A stretch of 64,000 nucleotides of DNA, taken from NCBI RefSeq assembly GCF_019613955.1, contig NZ_CP080443.1, positions 124,001 to 188,000 on the forward strand, given 5' to 3'. Numbering within the stretch: position 1 is the first letter of the stretch; each line of letters begins with the position of its first letter. The DNA is from Chryseobacterium sp. LJ668. Lineage in GTDB: Bacteria; Bacteroidota; Bacteroidia; Flavobacteriales; Weeksellaceae. The notes under the pieces were generated by a model. That model saw nothing but the letters and a program-made list of their open reading frames with translations. It was not told the origin of the DNA and ran no database searches. Shown in pieces: positions 1 through 9,052 of the stretch. The position numbers and the translations under genes are program-made.

Positions 1-1269
1 TTTATACGTTTTCAAAGCCCTTTCTCTGGCAAAAGTATGCTCCACAATGGGTTGTTCATTGTAATCTCTGGTAAGCCATTGATGAATATATTCTAAATCT
101 TTGTCAAACTTTTTTGTCTGTGCTTCTGGGTTGAAAATTCTGAAATAAGGCGCCGCATCGCAGCCACAACCTGCTGCCCACTGCCAGTTTCCGTTGTTGG
201 AAGATAATTCGTAATCTAAAAGTTTTTCAGCGAAATAAGCTTCTCCCCACCTCCAGTCGATCAACAGATGTTTGGTCAGAAAGCTTGCGGTGACCATCCG
301 AACCCTGTTGTGCATAAATCCCGTTTCATTAAGTTGCCGCATTCCTGCGTCTACAATTGGATAGCCGGTTTTACCTTCACACCAGGTTTTAAATTCTTTC
401 TCGTCGTTTCTCCATTCGATATTTTCGTATTTCAGTTTAAAACATTTGGTAACCACTTCAGGAAAGTGAAACAGGATCTGCATAAAGAATTCTCTCCAAA
501 TCAGTTCATTCAGCCAAATAGTGTTATGTTTTAGAGCAAATTCTACACATTTTCTCACTGAAATTGTTCCGAAACGAAGTGCGATCCCAATATGGGTAGT
601 ATGATCCAAAGCCGGAAAGTCTCTGAACTGATCATAAGTATTGATAATTTTGTTTTCTAAAACGGGTTTTTTAAAATCAAAATCTGTCTTCTTAAATCCA
701 ATTTCTTTCAGGCTTAAAATATTCTCCTGTTTCAGGTGAAGAAAATTTTTATAATCACCATCTAATTTTTCAATTTTAAGTGCTTTACAGTTCTCTTTCC
801 ATTTTTTTGAATAAGGTGTAAAAACTGTGTATGGGGTATTGTCCGCTTTTAAAACATCATTTTTTTCAAAAATAACCTGATCTTTATAATCTGAAAATTC
901 AATATTTTTATTTTTTAAAAGAGCTGAGACTGCAAAATCTCTTTTTATAGCCTGCGGCTCGTAATCTCTGTTGCAGAAAACTGTCGAAACATTAAAATCT
1001 TTGATCAATTGTTCAAAAATTTCAATTGGTTTCCCATAAAAGGTTTTCAATGCACTATTATAGTTTTTAAGTTCAGCGTTAATATCTGCTAATGCCTGAT
1101 GAATATAGTCAACTCTTTTGTCAGATGTACTGCTAAGCTGATCGAGAATTTCCTTATCAAAAATAAATACCGGCAAAACTTGTAAGCCAGATTTTAAAGC
1201 GTGAAACAATGCAGTATTATCGTCAAGCCTAAGATCTCTACGAAACCAAAATATATTTATCATACTCAT
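1..1269 (-). CDS. phr: Deoxyribodipyrimidine photolyase (3' end outside window)
   Basis: Cryptochrome/photolyase family enzyme that uses light and FAD to split pyrimidine dimers. The minus strand opens with MSMINIFWFRRDLRLDDN, the usual photolyase N-terminus (Rossmann-type antenna domain). Near the C-terminus it carries GNWQWAAGCGCDAAPYFRIF, the signature of the FAD-binding domain, and then EQPIVEHTFARERALKTYK, which is normally only a few residues from the stop. About 420 codons are present, so the gene is almost complete and the stop lies just beyond base 1. Two in-frame ATGs (1269 and 1263) are possible starts. It is divergent from the DUF2383 gene, and the shared intergenic region contains a pentanucleotide repeat. 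Identification is secure; photolyase versus cryptochrome function is inferred from the family. Confidence 0.93.
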   Translation of the reverse strand, partial: MSMINIFWFRRDLRLDDNTALFHALKSGLQVLPVFIFDKEILDQLSSTSDKRVDYIHQALADINAELKNYNSALKTFYGKPIEIFEQLIKDFNVSTVFCNRDYEPQAIKRDFAVSALLKNKNIEFSDYKDQVIFEKNDVLKADNTPYTVFTPYSKKWKENCKALKIEKLDGDYKNFLHLKQENILSLKEIGFKKTDFDFKKPVLENKIINTYDQFRDFPALDHTTHIGIALRFGTISVRKCVEFALKHNTIWLNELIWREFFMQILFHFPEVVTKCFKLKYENIEWRNDEKEFKTWCEGKTGYPIVDAGMRQLNETGFMHNRVRMVTASFLTKHLLIDWRWGEAYFAEKLLDYELSSNNGNWQWAAGCGCDAAPYFRIFNPEAQTKKFDKDLEYIHQWLTRDYNEQPIVEHTFARERALKTYK

Positions 1270-1340
1270 CAGCTATTGAAAATTTTAACAAACTTAAAAA
1301 TTTATTTGATAGCAGCGTACAAATATTCAATCATTGGAGC

Positions 1341-1370
1341 TGTTATGTTATGTTATGTTATGTTATGTTA
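1341..1370. repeat. Six tandem copies of TGTTA
   Basis: Perfect pentanucleotide microsatellite, six units, in the divergent promoter region between photolyase (start 1269) and the DUF2383 gene (start 1434). A copy-number change would alter promoter spacing by 5 bp per unit. Confidence 0.95.
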
Positions 1371-1433
1371 TATGAGAATGAATTTTACAAGGCATACTTA
1401 TTGTTAAATGTAAAGAACACCAAAATATTTATT

Positions 1434-1895
1434 ATGAATAATGAAAAAATTGCCGTTGTTTTAAATGACCTTCTGCACATTACCAATGACAGAATAGCCG
1501 GATTTGAACGAGTGGAAGGTAAAGTATGGGAAAGTTACTCTGACATGAAAGGAGAATATGAACATATGATTTCCGAATCTAAAATCATGAAAAACGAGTT
1601 GATTAATATGATTTCGGAGAAAGGTGGCAAACCTGATGATTCTGCATCTGCGGCCGGTGCAATTCACAGAGCCTGGATAGATCTGAAAAATTCTCTACCT
1701 GTAGGAAACAAGGAGCAGTCTACATTAGAGAATGTAATCTATGGTGAGAAAATAGCGGTCTCAGCCTACCAAGATGTGCTGAATAGTGGAGAACTTTGCA
1801 GTGAAAGCTCAAAAATGGTTACCGAACATTTAAGGAAAATAACAGAATCTTATACAAAATTTAAAAACATTGAAAATTATAAAAACAATTCTTAA
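1434..1895 (+). CDS. PA2169/DUF2383-type four-helix-bundle protein
   Basis: 153-residue soluble, all-helical protein without signal peptide. It starts MNNEKIAVVLNDLLHITNDR and contains the two helical repeats typical of the DUF2383/PA2169 family, a ferritin-like four-helix bundle of unknown function often linked to stress. The SAAGAIHRAWIDLK segment near the middle and the EKIAVSAYQDVL segment are characteristic. An upstream in-frame ATG at 1350 would add 28 residues encoded by the TGTTA repeat and low-complexity sequence, so the start at 1434 is preferred. Family assignment is by recognition; no catalytic role is known. Confidence 0.75.
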   Translation: MNNEKIAVVLNDLLHITNDRIAGFERVEGKVWESYSDMKGEYEHMISESKIMKNELINMISEKGGKPDDSASAAGAIHRAWIDLKNSLPVGNKEQSTLENVIYGEKIAVSAYQDVLNSGELCSESSKMVTEHLRKITESYTKFKNIENYKNNS

Positions 1896-2086
1896 TGAGT
1901 AGTGGAACAATATTTTGAAAAATATTATAATTACATGATAATCAAAATATTGTAAAAATACTATGTTGAGAATTTAAAATAATTTTATAATAATCTTGTG
2001 AAATTAGTAATAAGACAGGGAATTATCATAATTTTGAAAATTACTCCTTAAACAAAGACTATCAGTGGGTATGTATTAAAGATATT

Positions 2087-3145
2087 ATGATGAATATAGT
2101 AATTAAAGGTTCCGGCAGTTATACTCCAGAAAATGTGATGAGAAATTCCGATTTTACAAATCATGTTTTTCTTAATGAAGATGGTATGGCAATAAAATTT
2201 CCTGAATCAATTATTGGAAAATTTAAGGATATTACCGGAATTGAAGAGCGAAGATATGCAGATAATGAGCACGTAACCTCTGACCTTGCATTCCTTGCAG
2301 CCGAAAAAGCCATCGAAGATGCAGATATTGACCGCGAAACGATTGATTATATTATTGTTGCCCATAATTATGGGGACATCGAAAAAGGAAAGATCCAGTC
2401 TGATACAGTTCCCAGCATTGCTACCCGTGTAAAAAACAAATTACGAATAAAAAACCCAAGATGTGTAGCTTACGATCTTTTATTTGGCTGTCCTGGCTGG
2501 AATGAAGCGATGATACATGCAAGCTCATTTGTAAAAGCAGGAATTGCCAAACGTTGTCTCATTATCGGTGCTGAAACGTTATCGAGAGTTACCGATCCTT
2601 ACGACCGTGATTCTATGATCTATGCCGACGGAGCCGGTGCAGTAATTATAGAAGCAACGGATGAGAATAAAGGGATGCTTTCGCACGAAAGTGCTACTTA
2701 TTCTTATGATGAAGCTAATTTTTTATTCTTCGGGACTTCTTATAAGCAGGATGACGAATCTGAAATCCGTTATATCAAGATGAAAGGGAGAAAGATCTAT
2801 GAGTTTGCGCTTACAAAAGTTCCCTTAGCCATGCAATCTTGCCTGGAAAAAGCGGGAATCGACATCAAAGATTTAAAGAAAATATTAATTCATCAGGCTA
2901 ATGAAAAAATGGATGAAGCAATCATTGAGCGCTTCTACAGTTTGTATGACATGACTGCACCTGCAGATATTATGCCTATGTCTATCCATAAATTCGGGAA
3001 CAGCAGTGTCGCAACAATCCCAACCTTATATGATCTTATCATGAAAGGTGAGATGGATGAGCATTCTTTCTCAAAAGGCGATATCATTCTTTTCGCATCG
3101 GTAGGTGCAGGAATGAATATCAATGCGTTCACATACAGAGTATAA
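2087..3145 (+). CDS. 3-oxoacyl-ACP synthase III-like (KAS III / FabH family) protein
   Basis: Thiolase-fold condensing enzyme of 352 residues. The Cys-His-Asn triad of KAS III is intact: C135 in LFGCPGW, H269 in IHQAN and N305 in FGNSS. The C-terminal glycine-rich strand GAGMNINAFTYR is also present. FabH initiates fatty acid synthesis by condensing an acyl-CoA with malonyl-ACP. Bacteroidetes often carry several FabH paralogues, and this one stands alone rather than beside plsX, acpP or fabD, so it may be an accessory copy with another acyl substrate. Two adjacent ATGs (2087, 2090) are possible starts. A strong terminator follows the stop. Confidence 0.88.
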   Translation: MMNIVIKGSGSYTPENVMRNSDFTNHVFLNEDGMAIKFPESIIGKFKDITGIEERRYADNEHVTSDLAFLAAEKAIEDADIDRETIDYIIVAHNYGDIEKGKIQSDTVPSIATRVKNKLRIKNPRCVAYDLLFGCPGWNEAMIHASSFVKAGIAKRCLIIGAETLSRVTDPYDRDSMIYADGAGAVIIEATDENKGMLSHESATYSYDEANFLFFGTSYKQDDESEIRYIKMKGRKIYEFALTKVPLAMQSCLEKAGIDIKDLKKILIHQANEKMDEAIIERFYSLYDMTAPADIMPMSIHKFGNSSVATIPTLYDLIMKGEMDEHSFSKGDIILFASVGAGMNINAFTYRV

Positions 3146-3473
3146 TCTCAAAATTAAAACTTATCATTAAATACAATATTCATTACCTTTTGGTAGTGAA
3201 TATTTTTTTTCGTCTTAAATAATCTAATTGTACCTCTAATATATAGTGCCCATAATCATAAGAATACAAATACCAAATTTAAAATTTCCAATAACGTTTT
3301 ATACCATTGTGTAAAATAAAAATGATTTTTTGAAACCTGAAGCAACATAATCGATTTATTGCTATATTTATATCACTTTGTAGTTAAAATTTGTTTGAAA
3401 AATAAAATTATTATTCTAAAATAAAAGAAATCCCGGAAACCATTTTACATAGACCAATCCAAAAAATTTTGAC
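3146..3473. other. Gene-free AT-rich intergenic region
   Basis: No open reading frame of substance. It contains the terminator of the KAS III gene at its left end and, presumably, the promoter of the secreted protein gene at 3474 (a TCACTTTG near 3373 is one mismatch from the Bacteroidetes TAnnTTTG box). Nothing else was recognised. Confidence 0.6.
3175..3212 (+). terminator. Rho-independent terminator after the KAS III gene
   Basis: AATATTCATTACC (3175-3187) pairs with GGTAGTGAATATT (3192-3204), a 13-bp stem with one G-T pair and a 4-nt loop. It runs straight into a T-tract ending near 3210, 30 bp after the stop codon at 3145. Confidence 0.9.
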
Positions 3474-3980
3474 ATGAAAAAAATACAATTATTGACAGCC
3501 CTTATTTTCCTGTTTACAGTTTCAAATTTCTACAGTCAGAAAATCACTGACGGAGCAACCGTAGATCTCAACGGTCTAGCGGTGACATTTAATATTTTAA
3601 ATAAAGAATCGATTAATGTAGGCGGTAAGAGTTTTGATCGTTACAAAGTATCAGCAAGTGCAACTAATAACAGTGGCAAAAGCATTAATATCAGATTGTC
3701 AAATGCACCACAAATTGTTACCAATATTGGAATTGTAGAAATCAACTGTATTAATGCAACTGGAGCAAAACTTACTTCAAAAAAAATAGATCTGAAACCT
3801 AAAGCACACAACCTCAATGTAACGTACTGGGCCTACAACAAAGAAGGAAAATATGAAAGTTCTGTAATTCCTGTGATCGCAGGATATTATCTCGATCCCG
3901 GAGATACAGTCAGTGATAATGCAATTTTCGTTGTACCACAAGGCGAAACGCCAGATGTTTCTGTCAGAAAGCTTCAGTAA
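3474..3980 (+). CDS. Secreted hypothetical protein
   Basis: 168 residues with a clear Sec signal peptide (MKKIQLLTALIFLFTVSNFYSQ, cleavage probably after Ser-21 or near Gln-22). The mature part is beta-rich and polar, with no cysteine pattern, no lipobox and no type IX sorting domain. Alternating Thr/Asn/Val stretches and a PGDTVSDNAIF segment suggest an immunoglobulin-like or beta-sandwich fold, but this is inference. It has its own intergenic promoter space on both sides. No function can be assigned. Confidence 0.75.
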   Translation: MKKIQLLTALIFLFTVSNFYSQKITDGATVDLNGLAVTFNILNKESINVGGKSFDRYKVSASATNNSGKSINIRLSNAPQIVTNIGIVEINCINATGAKLTSKKIDLKPKAHNLNVTYWAYNKEGKYESSVIPVIAGYYLDPGDTVSDNAIFVVPQGETPDVSVRKLQ

Positions 3981-4064
3981 ATTTTAAAATCTTTAGTTAT
4001 TATACATAATTATGTATTTACTGATATACTATCTTTTGATCTGAATTAAACTAAAATTTCATTG

Positions 4065-4781
4065 TCAATCATAGCCAAATGCAAAAATGATCAAGCTCAC
4101 TGATACAATGGCAAAAACCAGATACAGAAGGTAGCTGAGAACACTTTTTAAGAGTACTTTTTTAGATGGCATTTGATTAAAGAACTGTTTATTTGTCCAG
4201 AAAATCAAAATAAAATCAATAATGAGGAGAAGATTTGAGATGGTGTTAAAACCCGATTTATCTTTCAGAAAATAAAGAATAGGCAGGAAAAGAATGTGAA
4301 CCAAAAGTCTTTGCGAAGTTTTGAATGCTTCAAAAATAATAAATTCATAAAAATTATATCCCGTTTTTTTAAACACCATGAAAGTAGTCAGTGCATAGAT
4401 AGGAATGGTTGAAACAACAAACCAGTAATAATGCTCAAAAACCTTTTCGAGCAGTAAGCCTGAAGAATCGTCGAGGGCTGTGCGATGATTTAAATCTAAA
4501 AGATGATAAATTAATGCATAAATAGTTGCCATGATGATGACCATCGAAATCGGTCTGAAATGATTGATTCGCTTTCCTTCAATATAATCTTCGATAATGT
4601 AACCTGGTTTCTCAAAAAGTTTTTTAAGAGAATAGCTGATTCCTTTATCATAATGCAAAAGACCATGCTGAATATCCTCCCAAAGAAATTCATAATTGAT
4701 TCTCTTCGTTTTGGCAGATTGTCCGCACTGATTGCAATACTTCCCCTCAAAAAGATTACCACAGTTTTTACATTTGATCAT
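4065..4781 (-). CDS. DUF3667 membrane protein with zinc ribbon
   Basis: 238 residues. The N-terminus CKNCGNLFEGKYCNQCGQ is a four-cysteine zinc-ribbon-like motif. It is followed by the conserved DUF3667 segment (EFLWEDIQHGLLHYDKG... PGYIIEDYIEGKR...HFRPISM) and four to five hydrophobic segments between about residues 75 and 235. DUF3667 proteins are widespread in Bacteroidetes; function is unknown. The gene stands alone, convergent with the secreted protein gene upstream in coordinates. Confidence 0.85.
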   Translation of the reverse strand: MIKCKNCGNLFEGKYCNQCGQSAKTKRINYEFLWEDIQHGLLHYDKGISYSLKKLFEKPGYIIEDYIEGKRINHFRPISMVIIMATIYALIYHLLDLNHRTALDDSSGLLLEKVFEHYYWFVVSTIPIYALTTFMVFKKTGYNFYEFIIFEAFKTSQRLLVHILFLPILYFLKDKSGFNTISNLLLIIDFILIFWTNKQFFNQMPSKKVLLKSVLSYLLYLVFAIVSVSLIIFAFGYD

Positions 4782-5229
4782 AATTTACTTTATTTATTGA
4801 GTATCCTCCTAATAACTAAAATAGTGTTTTTTTAGTTATTATCAATAAAATTACAATTAATTTAAATTAAATATATCTTGATAGAACCCCCTAGAATCGG
4901 CATTTTTTGATTTTTTACGTACAAATTTATAAATCCGTACAACACTATCTTGTAAGTTTGATAATGTCCACATATCTTTGGTTTAGAAATAAGAAAGCAT
5001 ATTAGTTTTAATAATCAGAATATATTAAACAAATAATAGACTTATCAATACACCACCAAATCATTTATATTAGAAAGGCAAAACAATTACTGTTTTGTCT
5101 TTTCTTTTGTTATAAAAAGATCTCGAAGATCAAACTTCGCATCTATAATTTCTTTGAAATATAATATATTTTAACAGCTTATTTGGTCTTATTGTTGAAG
5201 AGTTTATATCACCAAATAACATTCTGATT
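4782..5229. other. Divergent intergenic region with an orphan terminator
   Basis: Gene-free stretch of about 450 bp between the divergent DUF3667 and NDH-2 genes. It is AT-rich and encodes no supported protein. Its main structure is the hairpin at 5074-5110, described separately. Confidence 0.6.
5074..5110 (+). terminator. Terminator-like hairpin with no upstream gene
   Basis: AAAGGCAAAACA (5074-5085) pairs with TGTTTTGTCTTT (5091-5102), 12 bp with one G-T pair and a 5-nt loop, followed by a T-rich tail. No plus-strand gene ends within 1 kb upstream, so it may end a short RNA or act in the leader of the NDH-2 gene at 5230. Confidence 0.7.
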
Positions 5230-6495
5230 ATGAAAAAGCATATTATAATCGTTGGCGGGGGATTTGCCGGTGTACATATTATTAAATCTTTAAAAAACGA
5301 TTCTAGATTTCGAATAACGCTGGTTGATAAAAACAACTATCATTTTTTTCCGCCTTTGATCTATCAGGTCGCTACATCGTTTATTCAGGCATCAAACATC
5401 AGTTATCCTTTCAGAAAAATGATTGCCAACTCAAAAAATGTGCATTTTCATATGGGAAGCCTGCTAAAAGTGGATCATGAAAATAAGATCTTAGAAACTG
5501 ATACAGGAAAGCTAAATTATGACCATCTTGTTTTAGCGCTAGGTACTGAATCAAACTTTTTCGGCATGGAAAACGTAAAAAGATGCGGTCTTCCCATGAA
5601 AACAATAGAAGAAGCTCTTTATCTGAGAAATCATATGCTTCTTAATCTGGAGGAAGCTGCACGTAATAAGGATATTAAAACAGCACAACGTTTACAGAAT
5701 GTAGTCATCGCAGGTGGAGGACCCACAGGAGTTGAGCTCGCAGGAATGCTCGCCGAAATGGGTAAATATATTGCTGAAAAAGAATATCCTGAAATAAAAC
5801 TAAGCCTCTCAAATATCTACCTGATTGATGCGCTACCAACTCTGCTCTCACCCATGAGCAGAATGGCTCAGGAAACAGCCTATAATAAACTAAAGAAATT
5901 AGGTGTAAAAATTCATCTCAACATTTCTGTAAAAGATTATGTTGACAATAAAGTTATTTTATCTGACGGAAGTTCTATTGAAACCGAAACTCTGATCTGG
6001 ACTTCGGGCGTCATCGGTCGGGAAGTTCCCGGCCTGCCGGAAGAAAGTATTGGCAAAGGCAGAAGAATTTTGGTGAATGCTTATAATCAAGTAATTGGCG
6101 TTAATAATATTTATGCAATTGGTGATATCTGCCTTCAGCATACTGACGAAAATTTCCCTAAAGGCCATCCGCAGCTTGCTCAGGTAGCGATACAGCAAGG
6201 CAAAAATTTAGCTAATAATTTCAAAAGAATGGAAGCTTCCGAAAAATTAAATTCTTTTAAATATAATGATAAGGGAAGCATGGCGATCATATCTAAATTC
6301 AATGCTGTGGTTGATCTGCCAAAATTTTCATTCAACGGATTCTTAGCGTGGCTTACATGGCTTTTTATTCATGTTCTGCCTTTGGTGAGCTTCAGAAGTA
6401 AGCTTCGTCTTGCATTAGACTGGTTCAGATTATTTATTACCAATAATCCTTCTATCCGTCTTGTTTTATACCCAACAAGAAATAACAACAAATAA
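5230..6495 (+). CDS. ndh: Type II NADH:quinone oxidoreductase (NDH-2)
   Basis: 421-residue FAD enzyme that oxidises NADH and reduces quinone without pumping protons. Two Rossmann dinucleotide motifs are present: GGGFAGVH near residue 9 for FAD and AGGGPTGVELAG near residue 158 for NAD. AIGDICLQ near residue 299 is the third conserved FAD contact. The C-terminal region (about 370-421) has an amphipathic or hydrophobic stretch, GFLAWLTWLFIHVLPL, typical of membrane-anchored NDH-2. Length fits the family. AlkB follows after 22 bp, so co-transcription is plausible. The start at 5230 puts the dinucleotide motif at the expected distance. Confidence 0.92.
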   Translation: MKKHIIIVGGGFAGVHIIKSLKNDSRFRITLVDKNNYHFFPPLIYQVATSFIQASNISYPFRKMIANSKNVHFHMGSLLKVDHENKILETDTGKLNYDHLVLALGTESNFFGMENVKRCGLPMKTIEEALYLRNHMLLNLEEAARNKDIKTAQRLQNVVIAGGGPTGVELAGMLAEMGKYIAEKEYPEIKLSLSNIYLIDALPTLLSPMSRMAQETAYNKLKKLGVKIHLNISVKDYVDNKVILSDGSSIETETLIWTSGVIGREVPGLPEESIGKGRRILVNAYNQVIGVNNIYAIGDICLQHTDENFPKGHPQLAQVAIQQGKNLANNFKRMEASEKLNSFKYNDKGSMAIISKFNAVVDLPKFSFNGFLAWLTWLFIHVLPLVSFRSKLRLALDWFRLFITNNPSIRLVLYPTRNNNK

Positions 6496-6517
6496 CTAAA
6501 TTGGTAATGTATCGATT

Positions 6518-7144
6518 ATGGAACAGCTCAGTTTATTTGATGCAGATGATCACTATCAGTTTCCTACTGACCTGCTGGATTACAGACAAAACTTTTTATC
6601 TGATGATGAAGCATATGATCTGATGAATACATTGCTTAAAGACACTCCCTGGGTACAGACTTCACAAAAGATGTATGATAAAATTTTAACAACACCTCGT
6701 TTAATAGCGTGGTTTTCTGATCTCTCAAAATTTTCACAAGACGATAAAAGACTGGTGGATTTCAATGAATGGACACCAGAACTCCTACAACTGAAAGAAA
6801 AAATAGAAGCGGTGTGTGGTGAAAGTTTCAATGCCGTTCTCCTTAATCTTTACCGAAACGAAAACGATTCTGTAGCATGGCATAAGGATAAACAAGATAA
6901 GTTTAAGAAGAAACCGGTCATTGCATCAGTCAGCTTGGGGCAGACAAGAGATTTTGATTTCAGAAAGGTTGGCGAATCCAAAAAAAGTTACAGCTTACCT
7001 TTGCACAACGGTTCACTTCTTATTATGAAAGCAGATTTGCATACAGCCTGGGAACATAGGATTGCAAAAACCAGGATTGCCATGCAGCCAAGGATCAATC
7101 TTACATTCCGAACAATTTCAATAAATAATTTATTAAATCATTGA
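6518..7144 (+). CDS. alkB: AlkB-type 2-oxoglutarate/Fe(II) dioxygenase
   Basis: 208-residue DNA-repair dioxygenase that removes N-alkyl lesions from bases by oxidative demethylation. The iron ligands are visible: H122 and D124 in WHKDK, and H180 in WEHRI. The 2-oxoglutarate-binding RxNxTFR is R192-R198. The NLYRNENDSVAWHKD block and the ASVSLGQTRDFDFR block are typical of the AlkB/ALKBH2-like branch. It is 22 bp behind the NDH-2 gene. Confidence 0.92.
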   Translation: MEQLSLFDADDHYQFPTDLLDYRQNFLSDDEAYDLMNTLLKDTPWVQTSQKMYDKILTTPRLIAWFSDLSKFSQDDKRLVDFNEWTPELLQLKEKIEAVCGESFNAVLLNLYRNENDSVAWHKDKQDKFKKKPVIASVSLGQTRDFDFRKVGESKKSYSLPLHNGSLLIMKADLHTAWEHRIAKTRIAMQPRINLTFRTISINNLLNH

Positions 7145-7179
7145 TGATTATAAAGAAAAAAATGTATTATTTTCAGATG

Positions 7180-7191
7180 TGATTATAGTCA
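7180..7191. promoter_or_regulatory. Crp/Fnr-like palindrome TGATTATAGTCA
   Basis: TGA-N6-TCA core in the context GTGATTATAGTCATA, 85 bp upstream of the FAD/NAD(P)-binding protein gene. It matches the palindrome family seen at six other promoters in the window. Function is inferred. Confidence 0.5.
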
Positions 7192-7275
7192 TAAGAATGT
7201 AATTATTTTATAAGTATAATAAAATATTTAAGGAACAACTTTTGAAGTAAGCTCAGGATAAATTTCATTATAACC

Positions 7276-8985
7276 ATGTCAAACATTAATTCTAAAGTTA
7301 TTGCACTTATCGGCGGAGGTCCGGCTGCTTTATTCTTATTAAAACATATCATTACAAAAAAAATAAAACCCGACACTATCTTGATTTTTGAAAAAAATGA
7401 AAGACTCGGAACAGGAATGCCCTATGGCCAACACGGGTCGGGAAAAGAGCATGTTGCCAATGTATCTGCCAACGAGTTACCGGAACTTCTGACTGATATT
7501 GAAGAATACATCAAGAGAAATGAAGTTACAGATTTCCCTGATTATAGTAAAGATGGCAAAATTAACAGGGATCAGGTCATTCCGAGATTACTTCTGGGAG
7601 ATTATCTTGAAAACCAATTTGAAGCCTATATTAAAGCTGCTAAAAGCATGGGAATCAAAATTACTGCTTTTACAGATACAAAAGTGATAGACATTATAGG
7701 TAATGCTGAATCCGGACAATATTCAATAATTACGGAAGACGCTAATTATAAGGCGGATACTGTCATTCTATGCACAGGGCATTATTGGTCAAAGTCTTAC
7801 GAAGACCGTCACAAAGGCTGGTACGATTCTCCTTATCCTCCCTCAAAATTTAATGCAGCAACCAACCATCCGGTTGCAGTAAAAGGTGCATCGTTAACTG
7901 CTGTAGATATCATAAAAACCTTATCCCGAATAAACGGTACTTTTAATACCGATGAAAATGGTCATGTAAATTATACACTGCATTCACAGTCAGAAAATTT
8001 TAGTATTGATCTTTATTCGCTGAGTGGTTTTTTACCGGCTTTAAGATTTCATTCTGAAGACGAAGCATATTCTTCAGATTGGAAGATGACCCTTAAAGAA
8101 ATTTATGACTACAAAAAAAATCATGGCGGCTTTGTAGATCTGGATTATGTATTCAACAAAAATTTTAAACTGATCCTTCAGAAAAAAGATCCTGAATTTT
8201 ACGATACAATTAAAGATATGAATATCGAAGAGTTTGTAGATAAAATGATGAAGCTCAGAAAAGAATTAGACAGTTTTGAATTGTTTAAGGCAGAATATGC
8301 AGAAGCGGAAAAATCAATCAAAAGACACCAGTCAATCTCCTGGAAAGAAGCACTGACCTCTTTCAGCTATGCAATGAATTATCCTGCGAAACATTTTTCT
8401 GCTGAAGATATGCTTAGGCTGAATAAAGTTCTGATGCCTCTCATTTCGATTATTATTGCCGCGCTACCACAGTCATCCTATCGGGAAATAATCGCATTAT
8501 ACGATGCCGGAGTGATAAATCTAAACAATGTAGACGCTGCAAGTACAGTAACACCTTACGATGTTGAAGGTGCATTATATCAATATAAAGATAAAGATGG
8601 AAATCCTGTTGAACGCTATTATAAAATGTACGTTGACGCCACTGGTCAACGGCCTCTTAATTTTAATGATCTGCCATTTGATGGATTAAAACAAAACGGT
8701 GATTTAAGCACCGGATATCTTAATTTTAAAAATAACGAAGAAGCAATAAAATTATTAAAAGAAGGTAATGCAATGGTAAAAGCCGGTTGGAATGAGAATT
8801 ATTACATGCAGGTAAAAGGTTTAAGCATCAATGATTATTTTCAGGCGTTGGACGCTTACGGAAAGGTAAAAGAAAATCTTTATATTATGGCAGTAGCATT
8901 TATTGGAGGCTTGAATCCTGATTATTCAGGATTAGATTTTTGTGATACTGCCGGTGAAACTATCGTTCAGTCTTTTTTAAATTGA
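7276..8985 (+). CDS. FAD/NAD(P)-binding protein (NAD_binding_9 type)
   Basis: 569-residue flavoprotein of unknown substrate. The N-terminal Rossmann motif is ALIGGGPAALFLLKH (residues about 10-24), followed by IFEKNERLGTGMPYG, the pattern of the FAD-NAD(P)-binding family related to HpnW/EgtE-like and lysine N-hydroxylase-like proteins. GVNVSANELPELL-like and CTGHYW segments follow. A GLNPDYSGLDFCDTAGETI segment closes the FAD site at the C-terminus. No membrane segments or signal peptide. It is monocistronic with about 130 bp upstream, including a Crp/Fnr-like palindrome. Family assignment is good; the reaction is unknown. Confidence 0.8.
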   Translation: MSNINSKVIALIGGGPAALFLLKHIITKKIKPDTILIFEKNERLGTGMPYGQHGSGKEHVANVSANELPELLTDIEEYIKRNEVTDFPDYSKDGKINRDQVIPRLLLGDYLENQFEAYIKAAKSMGIKITAFTDTKVIDIIGNAESGQYSIITEDANYKADTVILCTGHYWSKSYEDRHKGWYDSPYPPSKFNAATNHPVAVKGASLTAVDIIKTLSRINGTFNTDENGHVNYTLHSQSENFSIDLYSLSGFLPALRFHSEDEAYSSDWKMTLKEIYDYKKNHGGFVDLDYVFNKNFKLILQKKDPEFYDTIKDMNIEEFVDKMMKLRKELDSFELFKAEYAEAEKSIKRHQSISWKEALTSFSYAMNYPAKHFSAEDMLRLNKVLMPLISIIIAALPQSSYREIIALYDAGVINLNNVDAASTVTPYDVEGALYQYKDKDGNPVERYYKMYVDATGQRPLNFNDLPFDGLKQNGDLSTGYLNFKNNEEAIKLLKEGNAMVKAGWNENYYMQVKGLSINDYFQALDAYGKVKENLYIMAVAFIGGLNPDYSGLDFCDTAGETIVQSFLN

Positions 8986-9052
8986 TAATTTCATACTTAA
9001 TTATAATCTCATCATTTGTGCTTGCCTTCTCGTTTGCAAAGTCTTTTAATCA

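Noticed and set aside
268..534. 88-codon plus-strand ORF
   Set aside because: Antisense shadow of the photolyase gene on the minus strand.
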